From an uncultured Bacteroidales bacterium (GTDB lineage Bacteria; Bacteroidota; Bacteroidia; Bacteroidales; UBA932): a stretch of 64,000 nt of DNA. The stretch's first letter is position 1. Each line of letters starts with the position of its first letter. Shown in pieces: positions 38,591 to 46,667 of the stretch. The position numbers and the translations under genes are program-made. The stretch is taken from positions 62,001-126,000 of the forward strand of contig CAMJBH010000003.1 in the NCBI GenBank assembly GCA_946403855.1, given 5' to 3'. The notes below the pieces were generated by a model that was not told the DNA's origin, searched no databases, and saw nothing but the letters and a program-made list of their open reading frames with translations.

Positions 38591-39253
38591 ATGGCAAAAT
38601 TCAGAAAAATAGATACCATCGGTATCATCCGCAGCACGGGAATAGTGCCCGTGTTCTACAACAAAGATATAGAGCTCACCAAGAAGGTAGTTAAAGCCTG
38701 CTACGACGGTGGCATCCGTGCCTTTGAGTTCACCAACCGCGGCGACGGAGCCCACAAGGTATTTGAATCGCTGATAAGCTTCGTGCGCGAGGAATGCCCC
38801 GAAATGGCACTTGGCGCCGGCACCATACTCGATGCCCCCACCGCCGCCCTGTACATGCAGATGGGAGCCGACTTCATCGTGTCTCCCTGCCTCGTAGAGG
38901 AAGTGGCTCCGCTGTGCAACCGCCGCGGAGTTCCCTACTCTCCCGGATGCGGCACTGTGAGTGAGATTGTACGGGCTCAGGAGCTGGGCTGCGATCTGGT
39001 GAAGGTGTTCCCCGCAGGGACCGTGGGCGGTCCTGCCTTCGTAAAGAACATCCTTGGTCCTCTGCCCTGGGCAATGATAATGTGCACCGGAGCCGTCGAG
39101 CCCACCGAGGAGAACCTTTCAGCCTGGGCAAAAAGCGGTGTCACGGCAGTAGGAATGGGTTCCAAGCTGTTCCCGAAAGAAGTGGTCGCATCAGGCGACT
39201 GGGCTGCCGTTTCGGAACTTTGCGCCAAATCTCTCGGCTGGTTCAAGAAATAG
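38591..39253 (+). CDS. eda: KDPG/KHG aldolase
   Basis: GIIRSTGIVPVFYNKDIE, GGIRAFEFTNRGDGA, GADFIVSPCLVEEVAPLCNRRGVPYSPGCGTVSEI, KVFPAGTVGGPAFVK. Confidence 0.93.
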   Translation: MAKFRKIDTIGIIRSTGIVPVFYNKDIELTKKVVKACYDGGIRAFEFTNRGDGAHKVFESLISFVREECPEMALGAGTILDAPTAALYMQMGADFIVSPCLVEEVAPLCNRRGVPYSPGCGTVSEIVRAQELGCDLVKVFPAGTVGGPAFVKNILGPLPWAMIMCTGAVEPTEENLSAWAKSGVTAVGMGSKLFPKEVVASGDWAAVSELCAKSLGWFKK

Positions 39254-39275
39254 CTCTTCCTGACAGCAGCTGCGC

Positions 39276-39384
39276 CGTCCTCCCGGTATGGGCATTGGAC
39301 TGCGGGACTCCTCCACACAAAGTGGGTCCCCTCCCTTTTCGGGAGCCAAAGGTCCCGCAGTCCAATGCCCATACCGGGAGGACG
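39276..39384. repeat. Long perfect inverted repeat (2 x 33 bp) with structured 43-nt central segment
   Basis: Left 39276-39308, right 39352-39384 exact reverse complements; inner stems ccac/gtgg and ctccc/gggag. Confidence 0.95.
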
Positions 39385-39430
39385 ATGCTATCTTAAGAGC
39401 ACCATTTTTGCTTTTTGCGCAGAAAAGATG

Positions 39431-39438
39431 TAATTTTG
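39431..39438 (+). promoter_or_regulatory. Putative -7 element TAATTTTG
   Basis: TAnnTTTG match 22 nt upstream of ATG 39461. Confidence 0.5.
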
Positions 39439-39460
39439 AAAGATTATTTTGCAGATAGAA

Positions 39461-40375
39461 ATGAAAAGAGCATTAAACATTATGTTGGCCGCCGTACTTG
39501 CGGCATGTGTATTCTCCTGTCAGAAACCTGTCAACCCCGACCTTCCCACCATCGAATGGCCGTCCAATACATCTTTCGCACAACTTGAACTTGCGCCCGG
39601 AGTGGACGGAGCCATTACCATATCAGCCCCCGGCAAACTGGACATACTCACCATCACCATGGGTCTCGGAGACTACGCAATTCTGGCAAACCCCTACATC
39701 GGAGTGTCTTCCAACAAAGGCTCAGGGAAAAACAGCCCGGTGCTAGACGTCATAGACGACCCCACCGTTGCTTCCTTCCTCCAGAATCTCGGCATGAGCG
39801 CCGGGCCCGGCCTCCGCGGCAAAACCGTAGCCAACCTAAATCTGGTCGATATACTTGAAAAACTCTTCCAGGGCCAGCCGGTGCAGAACAACACCAGCTT
39901 CACCATGAAAATCGACCTCAAGGACCAGGCGGGAAACAGCAAGACCGCAACGGCCAGGTTCCACTTCACTTCCGCCCCCTCTTTCACATGGGACGGCAAC
40001 GCAGCCTTCAACACAGTTGACCTGAATGCCGCCAAAATGCCCTGCAAACTGAGAATCACAGCTCCCGGCAAGATAGAGGCGCTCACTGTCACCCTCGAGA
40101 ACGGAGCCGACAACCGGGTGGTATCCAATGTCAAGAACCGCACGGCAAACGGCGGCACCGTGATGGACCTGGTGAATGACGAAGAAGTGGCCAAGTACCT
40201 GTCGCAGTTCTTCCCCACCGGAACGGCCGTGACCGGAAAGACCGAACTGCTGATGGACTTTGGATTCATGTACGACTGGGCCCCCGACATGGGAACGTCC
40301 ACCAATGTATTCACCATCAAGGCTGTTGACCGTAACGGCAAAGATACCACCGCCCAGGTCAAATTCAAGAAATAA
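39461..40375 (+). CDS. Hypothetical lipoprotein with two internally homologous domains
   Basis: MKRALNIMLAAVLAACVFSCQKP lipobox; two similar segments starting near SNTSFAQLEL and NAAFNTVDLN. Confidence 0.65.
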   Translation: MKRALNIMLAAVLAACVFSCQKPVNPDLPTIEWPSNTSFAQLELAPGVDGAITISAPGKLDILTITMGLGDYAILANPYIGVSSNKGSGKNSPVLDVIDDPTVASFLQNLGMSAGPGLRGKTVANLNLVDILEKLFQGQPVQNNTSFTMKIDLKDQAGNSKTATARFHFTSAPSFTWDGNAAFNTVDLNAAKMPCKLRITAPGKIEALTVTLENGADNRVVSNVKNRTANGGTVMDLVNDEEVAKYLSQFFPTGTAVTGKTELLMDFGFMYDWAPDMGTSTNVFTIKAVDRNGKDTTAQVKFKK

Positions 40376-40408
40376 TCTGACCCGTTTAGCAGTTGATTTC
40401 AGAAATGA

Positions 40409-41359
40409 TTAATCCGAAAGGTCCGTCTTTGTGCGGACCTTCCGCGTTTTATGACGCTTCTGGTTGTTCCAGAGTCCGTACACCTCACTGACGTTTCCTG
40501 CCGTAATGAAGGCCTGGATATTGTTCACGCGCATCATGTTCATGAGGTTACCAAACTCTTCCTGGGTCAGCAGGACCTGGATTTCAACATGCTCGTTGCC
40601 GCTGAATCCGCCCTGCACCTTGTAGAGGCTGCACCCCCTGTTTAGGTTCTCCACAATGAACTTACGTATCTGTTCATGATTGTCGGAAATGATGCACACG
40701 CGCTTACGCTTATTGAGACTGGCGGTGAAATAGTCAATTGCAAGCCCGTTGAGCCATGTTCCCACAAGGCCGGTTACGACCATTCTGAACGGATTGATGG
40801 CAAAAGCCGTGCAGCAGATTATGGCGCCAGCGACCGTGACTGAAACACCAATATCGAAGTGGAAGTATTTGTTTACTATCTTTGCCAGTATGTCTAGCCC
40901 GCCCGTGGATGCATTGATGCTGAAAAGAATGGTTTGAGAAACACTCACCACAAGCACGAAACACACCAGGTCCAGGAGCGGCTCTCCCATCACCGAGCTC
41001 ATGCCTGGCTCTATCAGTCTCTCATAAGGCAGTATCTTTTCCCAGAGGTCGAGCATGGGACCAAGGATCATGGCGGTATAAACGGTCTTCGCTCCGAACT
41101 CCTTGCCTATAAGCAACCAGGCAAGCAAGAGGAGTATTGCGTTTATTACCATCACAACCAGCGAGACCTTAACATTGATGCCGACCATCCCGAAAAGGTT
41201 GGAAATAACAATCGACAAACCGGAGATGGAGCCAAGTACCAATTTGCTGGGTATCATGAAGTAATACACGGCGGCAGCGGCTATCATCATACCTAGTGTC
41301 ATGATGAACAGTTCCTTCCAGAATTTGAAGGTCACCAGATAACGTAGTATGTCTTTCAT
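40409..41359 (-). CDS. YitT family membrane protein (DUF161/DUF2179)
   Basis: MKDILRYLVTFKFWKELFIMTLGMMIAAAAVYYFMIPSKLVLGSISGLSIVISNL; C-terminal SLNKRKRVCIISDNHEQIRKFI. Confidence 0.85.
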   Translation of the reverse strand: MKDILRYLVTFKFWKELFIMTLGMMIAAAAVYYFMIPSKLVLGSISGLSIVISNLFGMVGINVKVSLVVMVINAILLLLAWLLIGKEFGAKTVYTAMILGPMLDLWEKILPYERLIEPGMSSVMGEPLLDLVCFVLVVSVSQTILFSINASTGGLDILAKIVNKYFHFDIGVSVTVAGAIICCTAFAINPFRMVVTGLVGTWLNGLAIDYFTASLNKRKRVCIISDNHEQIRKFIVENLNRGCSLYKVQGGFSGNEHVEIQVLLTQEEFGNLMNMMRVNNIQAFITAGNVSEVYGLWNNQKRHKTRKVRTKTDLSD

Positions 41360-41410
41360 TATAGTGGTTAGTTTACAGTTCAAATATAACATAAATTGCA
41401 AAAAAATGGC

Positions 41411-41418
41411 TACTTTTG
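41411..41418 (+). promoter_or_regulatory. Putative -7 element TACTTTTG for the histidine-degradation operon
   Basis: TAnnTTTG match 22 nt upstream of ATG 41441. Confidence 0.55.
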
Positions 41419-41440
41419 GGAATAAAACTGGTAACCGCAA

Positions 41441-43147
41441 ATGAAGAGAATCATTGAATGCGTCCCGAATTTCAGCGAAGGACGCGACCGCTCGGTAATA
41501 GACCGTATCGTGGAGGCAATTGCATCCGTAGAAGGCGTGAAAGTGCTTGACGTCGATCCCGGAGAGGCCACAAACCGCACTGTCGTAACTTTTGTCGGCG
41601 AGCCCCAGCCCGTGCTGGAAGCGGCTTTCCGCGGAGCGTCCAAAGCGGCGGAGCTTATAGACATGAGACATCACCACGGAGCCCATCCCAGAAGCGGCGC
41701 CACCGACGTACTTCCTTTGATTCCGGTGGCCGGTATCACCCTGGAAGAATGCGCCGAACTTGCACGCGGCCTGGCTCAGAGGCTATGGAGCGAACTTGGT
41801 ATCCCCTGCTATTGTTATGAGGCCGCCGCCTTCAAAGAGGAGCGCCGCAATCTGGCTGTATGCCGTGCCGGAGAATACGAAGCGCTTCCGGAGAAGATGG
41901 CCGACCCTGAGCGCAAACCCGATTTCGGAGAAGAATGGAACGAAAGGGCAGCCCGCACCGGCGCCACCAACGTGGGAGCCAGGGGTTTCCTTATCGCCGT
42001 CAACTTCAACTTGAACACCACATCTACCCGCAGGGCCATGGCTGTCGCCTTCGACGTCCGCGAGAAAGGACGCAAGGCCCGCGAAGGCGGATCCCTCACC
42101 GGCAAACTTCTCAAAGACGAACAGGGCCGTCAGATTTGGATCCCCGGCACCCTCAAGGGCTGCAAGGCAATAGGCTGGTACATAGACGAATACGGCATAG
42201 CCCAGGTTTCCATGAACATAACCGACATCGACGCTACGCCGCTTCATGTAGCCTACGAAGAAGTGAGCCGCGCCGCAGCAGCACGAGGACTTCGCGTCAC
42301 CGGTGCAGAAATAGTGGGTCTGGTGCCCAGGAAGGTACTTCTCGACGCCGGCAAGTTCTACCTCGCCAAGCAGCAGCGCTCCCTCGGGATCGCTGAGGAA
42401 GAAATTGTCAAGATAGCAGTCAAGTCCATGTCGCTTGACGATCTCAAGCCCTTTGAACCGTCAGAGAAGGTCATAGAATACCTGATGGAAGATCCGGCCG
42501 AAGCGGCAGCCCGCGAAAAGCTCGTCCGCATGAGTCTGAAAGCTTTCACCAAAGAGACAGCCTCTGAATCGGCCGCGCCGGGAGGAGGGTCGGTTTCGGC
42601 AGCTATGGGCGCACTGGGAGCCGCACTTGCCACCATGGTGGCCAACCTATCATCACACAAACGCGGCTGGGACGACAGATGGAAGGAATTTTCTGACGTG
42701 GCTGAGCGCGGGCAGGCACTCATAGACGAGCTCACGGCTCTCGTGGACGAAGATACTGCGGCATTCAACCGCATCATGGACGCTCTCTCACTGCCCAAAG
42801 GCACCGAAGAAGAAAAGGCCGCAAGGGCGCAGGCGCTGGAGGATGCTACTCTCTATGCAGCCTCCGTTCCCCTGCGTACGATGGAAGCATCGCTGCGCGC
42901 ATTGCCGCTTGCCCTCGAAATGGCCCGCAAAGGCAACCCTGCTTCGGCCTCCGATGCTGGTGTAGCGGCGCTTGCCGCAGTGGCCGGCATACGCGGAGCG
43001 CGGCTGAACGTCCGCATCAATTCCGCCGGACTGTCCGACAAGAGCGCGGCGGAGCCGTTGCTCAAGAGGGCCGACGAGATTGAGCTTGAAGCCCTTGAGC
43101 TGGAGAAGTCAGTACTTGAAGAAGTAAACAAAAATATACTGCTGTAA
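41441..43147 (+). CDS. ftcD: Bifunctional glutamate formimidoyltransferase / formimidotetrahydrofolate cyclodeaminase
   Basis: IIECVPNFSEGRDRSVIDRIVEAI...DMRHHHGAHPRSGATDVLPLIPV; C-terminal cyclodeaminase AFTKETASESAAPGGGSVSAAMGALGAALATMV. Confidence 0.93.
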   Translation: MKRIIECVPNFSEGRDRSVIDRIVEAIASVEGVKVLDVDPGEATNRTVVTFVGEPQPVLEAAFRGASKAAELIDMRHHHGAHPRSGATDVLPLIPVAGITLEECAELARGLAQRLWSELGIPCYCYEAAAFKEERRNLAVCRAGEYEALPEKMADPERKPDFGEEWNERAARTGATNVGARGFLIAVNFNLNTTSTRRAMAVAFDVREKGRKAREGGSLTGKLLKDEQGRQIWIPGTLKGCKAIGWYIDEYGIAQVSMNITDIDATPLHVAYEEVSRAAAARGLRVTGAEIVGLVPRKVLLDAGKFYLAKQQRSLGIAEEEIVKIAVKSMSLDDLKPFEPSEKVIEYLMEDPAEAAAREKLVRMSLKAFTKETASESAAPGGGSVSAAMGALGAALATMVANLSSHKRGWDDRWKEFSDVAERGQALIDELTALVDEDTAAFNRIMDALSLPKGTEEEKAARAQALEDATLYAASVPLRTMEASLRALPLALEMARKGNPASASDAGVAALAAVAGIRGARLNVRINSAGLSDKSAAEPLLKRADEIELEALELEKSVLEEVNKNILL

Positions 43148-45183
43148 TGGCCCATAACGACACTGAACTATTCCGAAAACAGGTTTTGGAAGGCATCCCG
43201 GACGAACTCCCGGAGCTTCAGCCGTATGACAACACTGTAAACCATGCTCCAAGGCGCAAAGACATTCTCAGTGACGACGAGAAGGCGCTTGCGCTCAGGA
43301 ATGCACTGCGGTATTTCCCAAAGAAGCACCATGAGGCACTCGCACCCGAATTCGCGCGGGAGCTTCAACTCTACGGGCGCATATATATGTACCGTTTCCG
43401 TCCTTCTTACGAGATGTATGCGCGTCCCATAGACGAGTACCCGGCAAGGTGCCCTCAGGCGGCAGCGATAATGGCCATGATTCAGAACAATCTTGACCCG
43501 CGCGTCGCCCAGCATCCGCACGAACTCATCATCTATGGCGGCAACGGAGCCATATTCCAGAACTGGGCACAGTACCGCCTTACCATGCAGTACCTTGCCA
43601 CCATGAGCGAGGACCAGACTCTGGTCATGTATTCCGGACACCCTCTGGGCCTCTTCCCTTCACATAAAGACGCTCCAAGGGTCATAGTAAGCAACGGAAT
43701 GGTCATTCCTAACTATTCCAAGCCGGACCACTGGGAGAGATTCAACGCCCTGGGAGTGTCCCAATATGGACAGATGACGGCCGGCTCGTATATGTACATA
43801 GGTCCGCAGGGTATAGTGCACGGCACCACTATTACTGTGATGAATGCTGCCAGGAAGCAGCTGAGAGCCAGGGGCATAGAAGGAGACGACAGAAGCGGGA
43901 TGCTCTTCGTAACCGCAGGACTCGGAGGCATGTCCGGAGCCCAGCCAAAAGCCGGCAACATAGCAGGAGTGGTGAGCGTTACGGCAGAAATCAATCCGAA
44001 AGCTGCCGAAAAGCGCTACGAGCAAGGCTGGGTTGATGAACTGCACTACGACCTTGACGAGCTCACAAGCCGCATCAAAAAAGCGGTTGCCGATAAAGAA
44101 TGCGTTTCCCTAGCCTACGTAGGCAACGTGGTTGATCTCTGGGAAAGGCTTGCGGCAGAAGATATAAGGGTCGATCTGGGGTCGGACCAGACTTCTCTGC
44201 ACAATCCATGGGCGGGAGGATACTACCCTGCCGGATTGAGTTTTGAGGAATCGAAACGAATGATGGCGGACGACCCGGCCCGTTTCAAAGAAGCCGTGCA
44301 GGCTTCGCTCCGCAGGCAGGTTGCAGCAATCAATGTACTTGCCGCACGCGGAATGTACTTTTTCGACTATGGCAACGCCTTCCTGCTGGAGAGTTCACGC
44401 GCCGGAGCGGACGTGCTGCTGCCCGACGGCCGCTTCCGCTATCCTTCGTATGTGCAGGACATCATGGGGCCCATGTACTTCGACTACGGCTTCGGGCCTT
44501 TCCGCTGGGTCTGCATGAGCGAGAAGCCCGAAGACCTTGCAAAGACCGACGAGATTGCGATCAAAGTGCTCACGGAAATCGCTGCCGAGGCCCCTGCCCG
44601 TATAGCCGGGCAGATGCGCGACAACATACAGTGGATACGCGAAGCCGGGCGCAACAAGCTGGTGGTAGGGTCCCAGGCTCGCATCCTCTACGCCGACTGC
44701 GAAGGGCGGACCAAGATCGCCCTTGCCTTCAACGAAGCCATACGCAAAGGCGAAATATCAGCCCCTATCGTGCTGGGACGCGACCACCACGACGTTTCTG
44801 GCACCGACTCGCCGTTCCGCGAAACGTCCAACATCTATGACGGATCCCGTTTCACGGCCGACATGGCGATACAGAATGTAATTGGCGATGCCTTCCGCGG
44901 CGCCACCTGGGTATCCATCCACAACGGCGGCGGAGTTGGTTGGGGAGAAGTTATAAACGGAGGCTTCGGCATGGTCATCGACGGCAGCGAGGACTCCGCA
45001 AGGCACATTCGCGAAATGCTTTTCTGGGACGTCAACAACGGAATCGCCAGACGCAGCTGGGCCCGGAATGACGGCGCCCGCTTCGCCATCGAACGCCAAA
45101 TGGCCAGCACCCCCGGGCTGCGCGTCACCCTGCCCAACGACGCCGACAATCAACTTATACTTAACTGTTTGAAACAAAAATGA
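43147..45183 (+). CDS. hutU: Urocanate hydratase
   Basis: MYSGHPLGLFPSHKDAPRVIVSNGMVIPNYS, TAGLGGMSGAQPKAGNIAG, NGGGVGWGEVINGGFGMV. Confidence 0.95.
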   Translation: MAHNDTELFRKQVLEGIPDELPELQPYDNTVNHAPRRKDILSDDEKALALRNALRYFPKKHHEALAPEFARELQLYGRIYMYRFRPSYEMYARPIDEYPARCPQAAAIMAMIQNNLDPRVAQHPHELIIYGGNGAIFQNWAQYRLTMQYLATMSEDQTLVMYSGHPLGLFPSHKDAPRVIVSNGMVIPNYSKPDHWERFNALGVSQYGQMTAGSYMYIGPQGIVHGTTITVMNAARKQLRARGIEGDDRSGMLFVTAGLGGMSGAQPKAGNIAGVVSVTAEINPKAAEKRYEQGWVDELHYDLDELTSRIKKAVADKECVSLAYVGNVVDLWERLAAEDIRVDLGSDQTSLHNPWAGGYYPAGLSFEESKRMMADDPARFKEAVQASLRRQVAAINVLAARGMYFFDYGNAFLLESSRAGADVLLPDGRFRYPSYVQDIMGPMYFDYGFGPFRWVCMSEKPEDLAKTDEIAIKVLTEIAAEAPARIAGQMRDNIQWIREAGRNKLVVGSQARILYADCEGRTKIALAFNEAIRKGEISAPIVLGRDHHDVSGTDSPFRETSNIYDGSRFTADMAIQNVIGDAFRGATWVSIHNGGGVGWGEVINGGFGMVIDGSEDSARHIREMLFWDVNNGIARRSWARNDGARFAIERQMASTPGLRVTLPNDADNQLILNCLKQK

Positions 45184-46667
45184 CTCACTATATTTCAACC
45201 CAAGCCATCACCCTTGAACAACTCAAGCAAATCATAGAAGGCAACTATAAGCTTGCTCTCTCGCAAGAAGCCAAAGATGCCATAGTAAAGTGCCGTAAGT
45301 ATCTGGACAGCAAAATGGAAGACCTGGACCGCCCGCTCTACGGCATCACCACGGGCTTCGGATCGCTGTACAACGTCACTATCCCCAAGGATGAGCTCTC
45401 TAAGCTACAGCACAACCTCGTGATGTCGCATGCATGCGGCTCCGGCGAAACCGTAAGGCCCCAGATAGTCAAGCTCATGCTGTTCCTCAAGGCCCAGAGC
45501 CTGTCGTACGGTCATTCCGGAGCGCAGCTCATTACAGTTCAGAGGCTTATCGACATGTTCAACGAGGACATCCTGCCTGTAGTATATCAGCAGGGGTCGC
45601 TTGGAGCTTCCGGCGACCTGGCTCCCCTCGCCCACCTCAGCCTGCCTTTGATAGGCATGGGAGAAGTGCTGTACAAAGGCAAGGTCAGGCCGGCAGCCGA
45701 GGTGTGGGCAGAGAAGGGGTGGGAACCCATAACCCTCCAGTCCAAAGAAGGACTTGCCTTGCTCAACGGCACCCAGTTCATGAGCGCCCATGCTGTGTGG
45801 GCCATCCTCAAGAGCATGCGTCTGTCGCGCTGGGCAGACCTGATAGGCGCCATGTCGCTCGATGCCTACGACGGCCGTATAGAACCTTTCCTGCCGCTTA
45901 CGCACCTGCTGCGGCCTCATAAGGGACAGATTCTCACCGGGCAGAAGTTCATGGAAATTCTGGAGGGCAGCGAGCTGATAAACCGGCCCAAGGAACACGT
46001 GCAGGACCCCTACAGCTTTCGTTGCATACCGCAGGTACACGGCGCGGTCAAGGACAATATCTTATACGTCAAGTCGGTGATAGAGAACGAGATAAACTCA
46101 GCTACGGACAACCCTAACATCTTCCCCGATGAAGACATGGTAATATCGGCCGGAAACTTCCACGGAGAGCCTATAGCCATCCCGATGGATGCCTTGTCCA
46201 TAGCCATGTCGGAACTGGCCAGCATCTCGGAGAGGCGCACCTACCAGCTGATTCACGGCCTTCGCGGCCTGCCCAAATACCTGGTGGCCAACCCGGGCCT
46301 CAACAGCGGCTTTATGATTCCGCAGTACACGGCCGCCTCCATCGTGAGCCAGAACAAAGGTTTGTGCTGGCCGGCATCGTGTGACTCTATCCCCTCTTCC
46401 CAGGGTCAGGAGGACCATGTGAGCATGGGTTCCAACTCCGCGACCAAGCTTGCCCGAATAGTGGACAACACAGAGAGAGTGCTGGGCATTGAGCTTTTCA
46501 ACGCCGCCCAGGCGCTCGAATTCCGCCGCCCGGCCAAGTCTTCTCCGAAAATCGAACGGGTGTTCGAAGATTTCCGAAAAGAGGTTCCGTTCATAGACAA
46601 CGACACATACATGCATCCCTTAATCGAGAAGTCCATAGAATTCATAAGGCAGGAACAGTATCTATGA
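45180..46667 (+). CDS. hutH: Histidine ammonia-lyase
   Basis: GITTGFGSLYNVTI, GSLGASGDLAPLAHLSLPLIGMGEV (ASG MIO motif), QEDHVSMGSNSATKL. Confidence 0.96.
   Translation: MTHYISTQAITLEQLKQIIEGNYKLALSQEAKDAIVKCRKYLDSKMEDLDRPLYGITTGFGSLYNVTIPKDELSKLQHNLVMSHACGSGETVRPQIVKLMLFLKAQSLSYGHSGAQLITVQRLIDMFNEDILPVVYQQGSLGASGDLAPLAHLSLPLIGMGEVLYKGKVRPAAEVWAEKGWEPITLQSKEGLALLNGTQFMSAHAVWAILKSMRLSRWADLIGAMSLDAYDGRIEPFLPLTHLLRPHKGQILTGQKFMEILEGSELINRPKEHVQDPYSFRCIPQVHGAVKDNILYVKSVIENEINSATDNPNIFPDEDMVISAGNFHGEPIAIPMDALSIAMSELASISERRTYQLIHGLRGLPKYLVANPGLNSGFMIPQYTAASIVSQNKGLCWPASCDSIPSSQGQEDHVSMGSNSATKLARIVDNTERVLGIELFNAAQALEFRRPAKSSPKIERVFEDFRKEVPFIDNDTYMHPLIEKSIEFIRQEQYL

Noticed and set aside
38977-39372. 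Antisense ORF of 131 aa and plus-strand ORF 39082-39396 over the 39.3 kb hairpin
   Set aside because: Arise from reading through the palindrome and the eda reverse strand; no independent support.
40419-40441. Hairpin aaggtccg/cggacctt near the YitT gene end as terminator
   Set aside because: Lies inside the YitT 3' coding region and lacks a T-run; only 8 bp.
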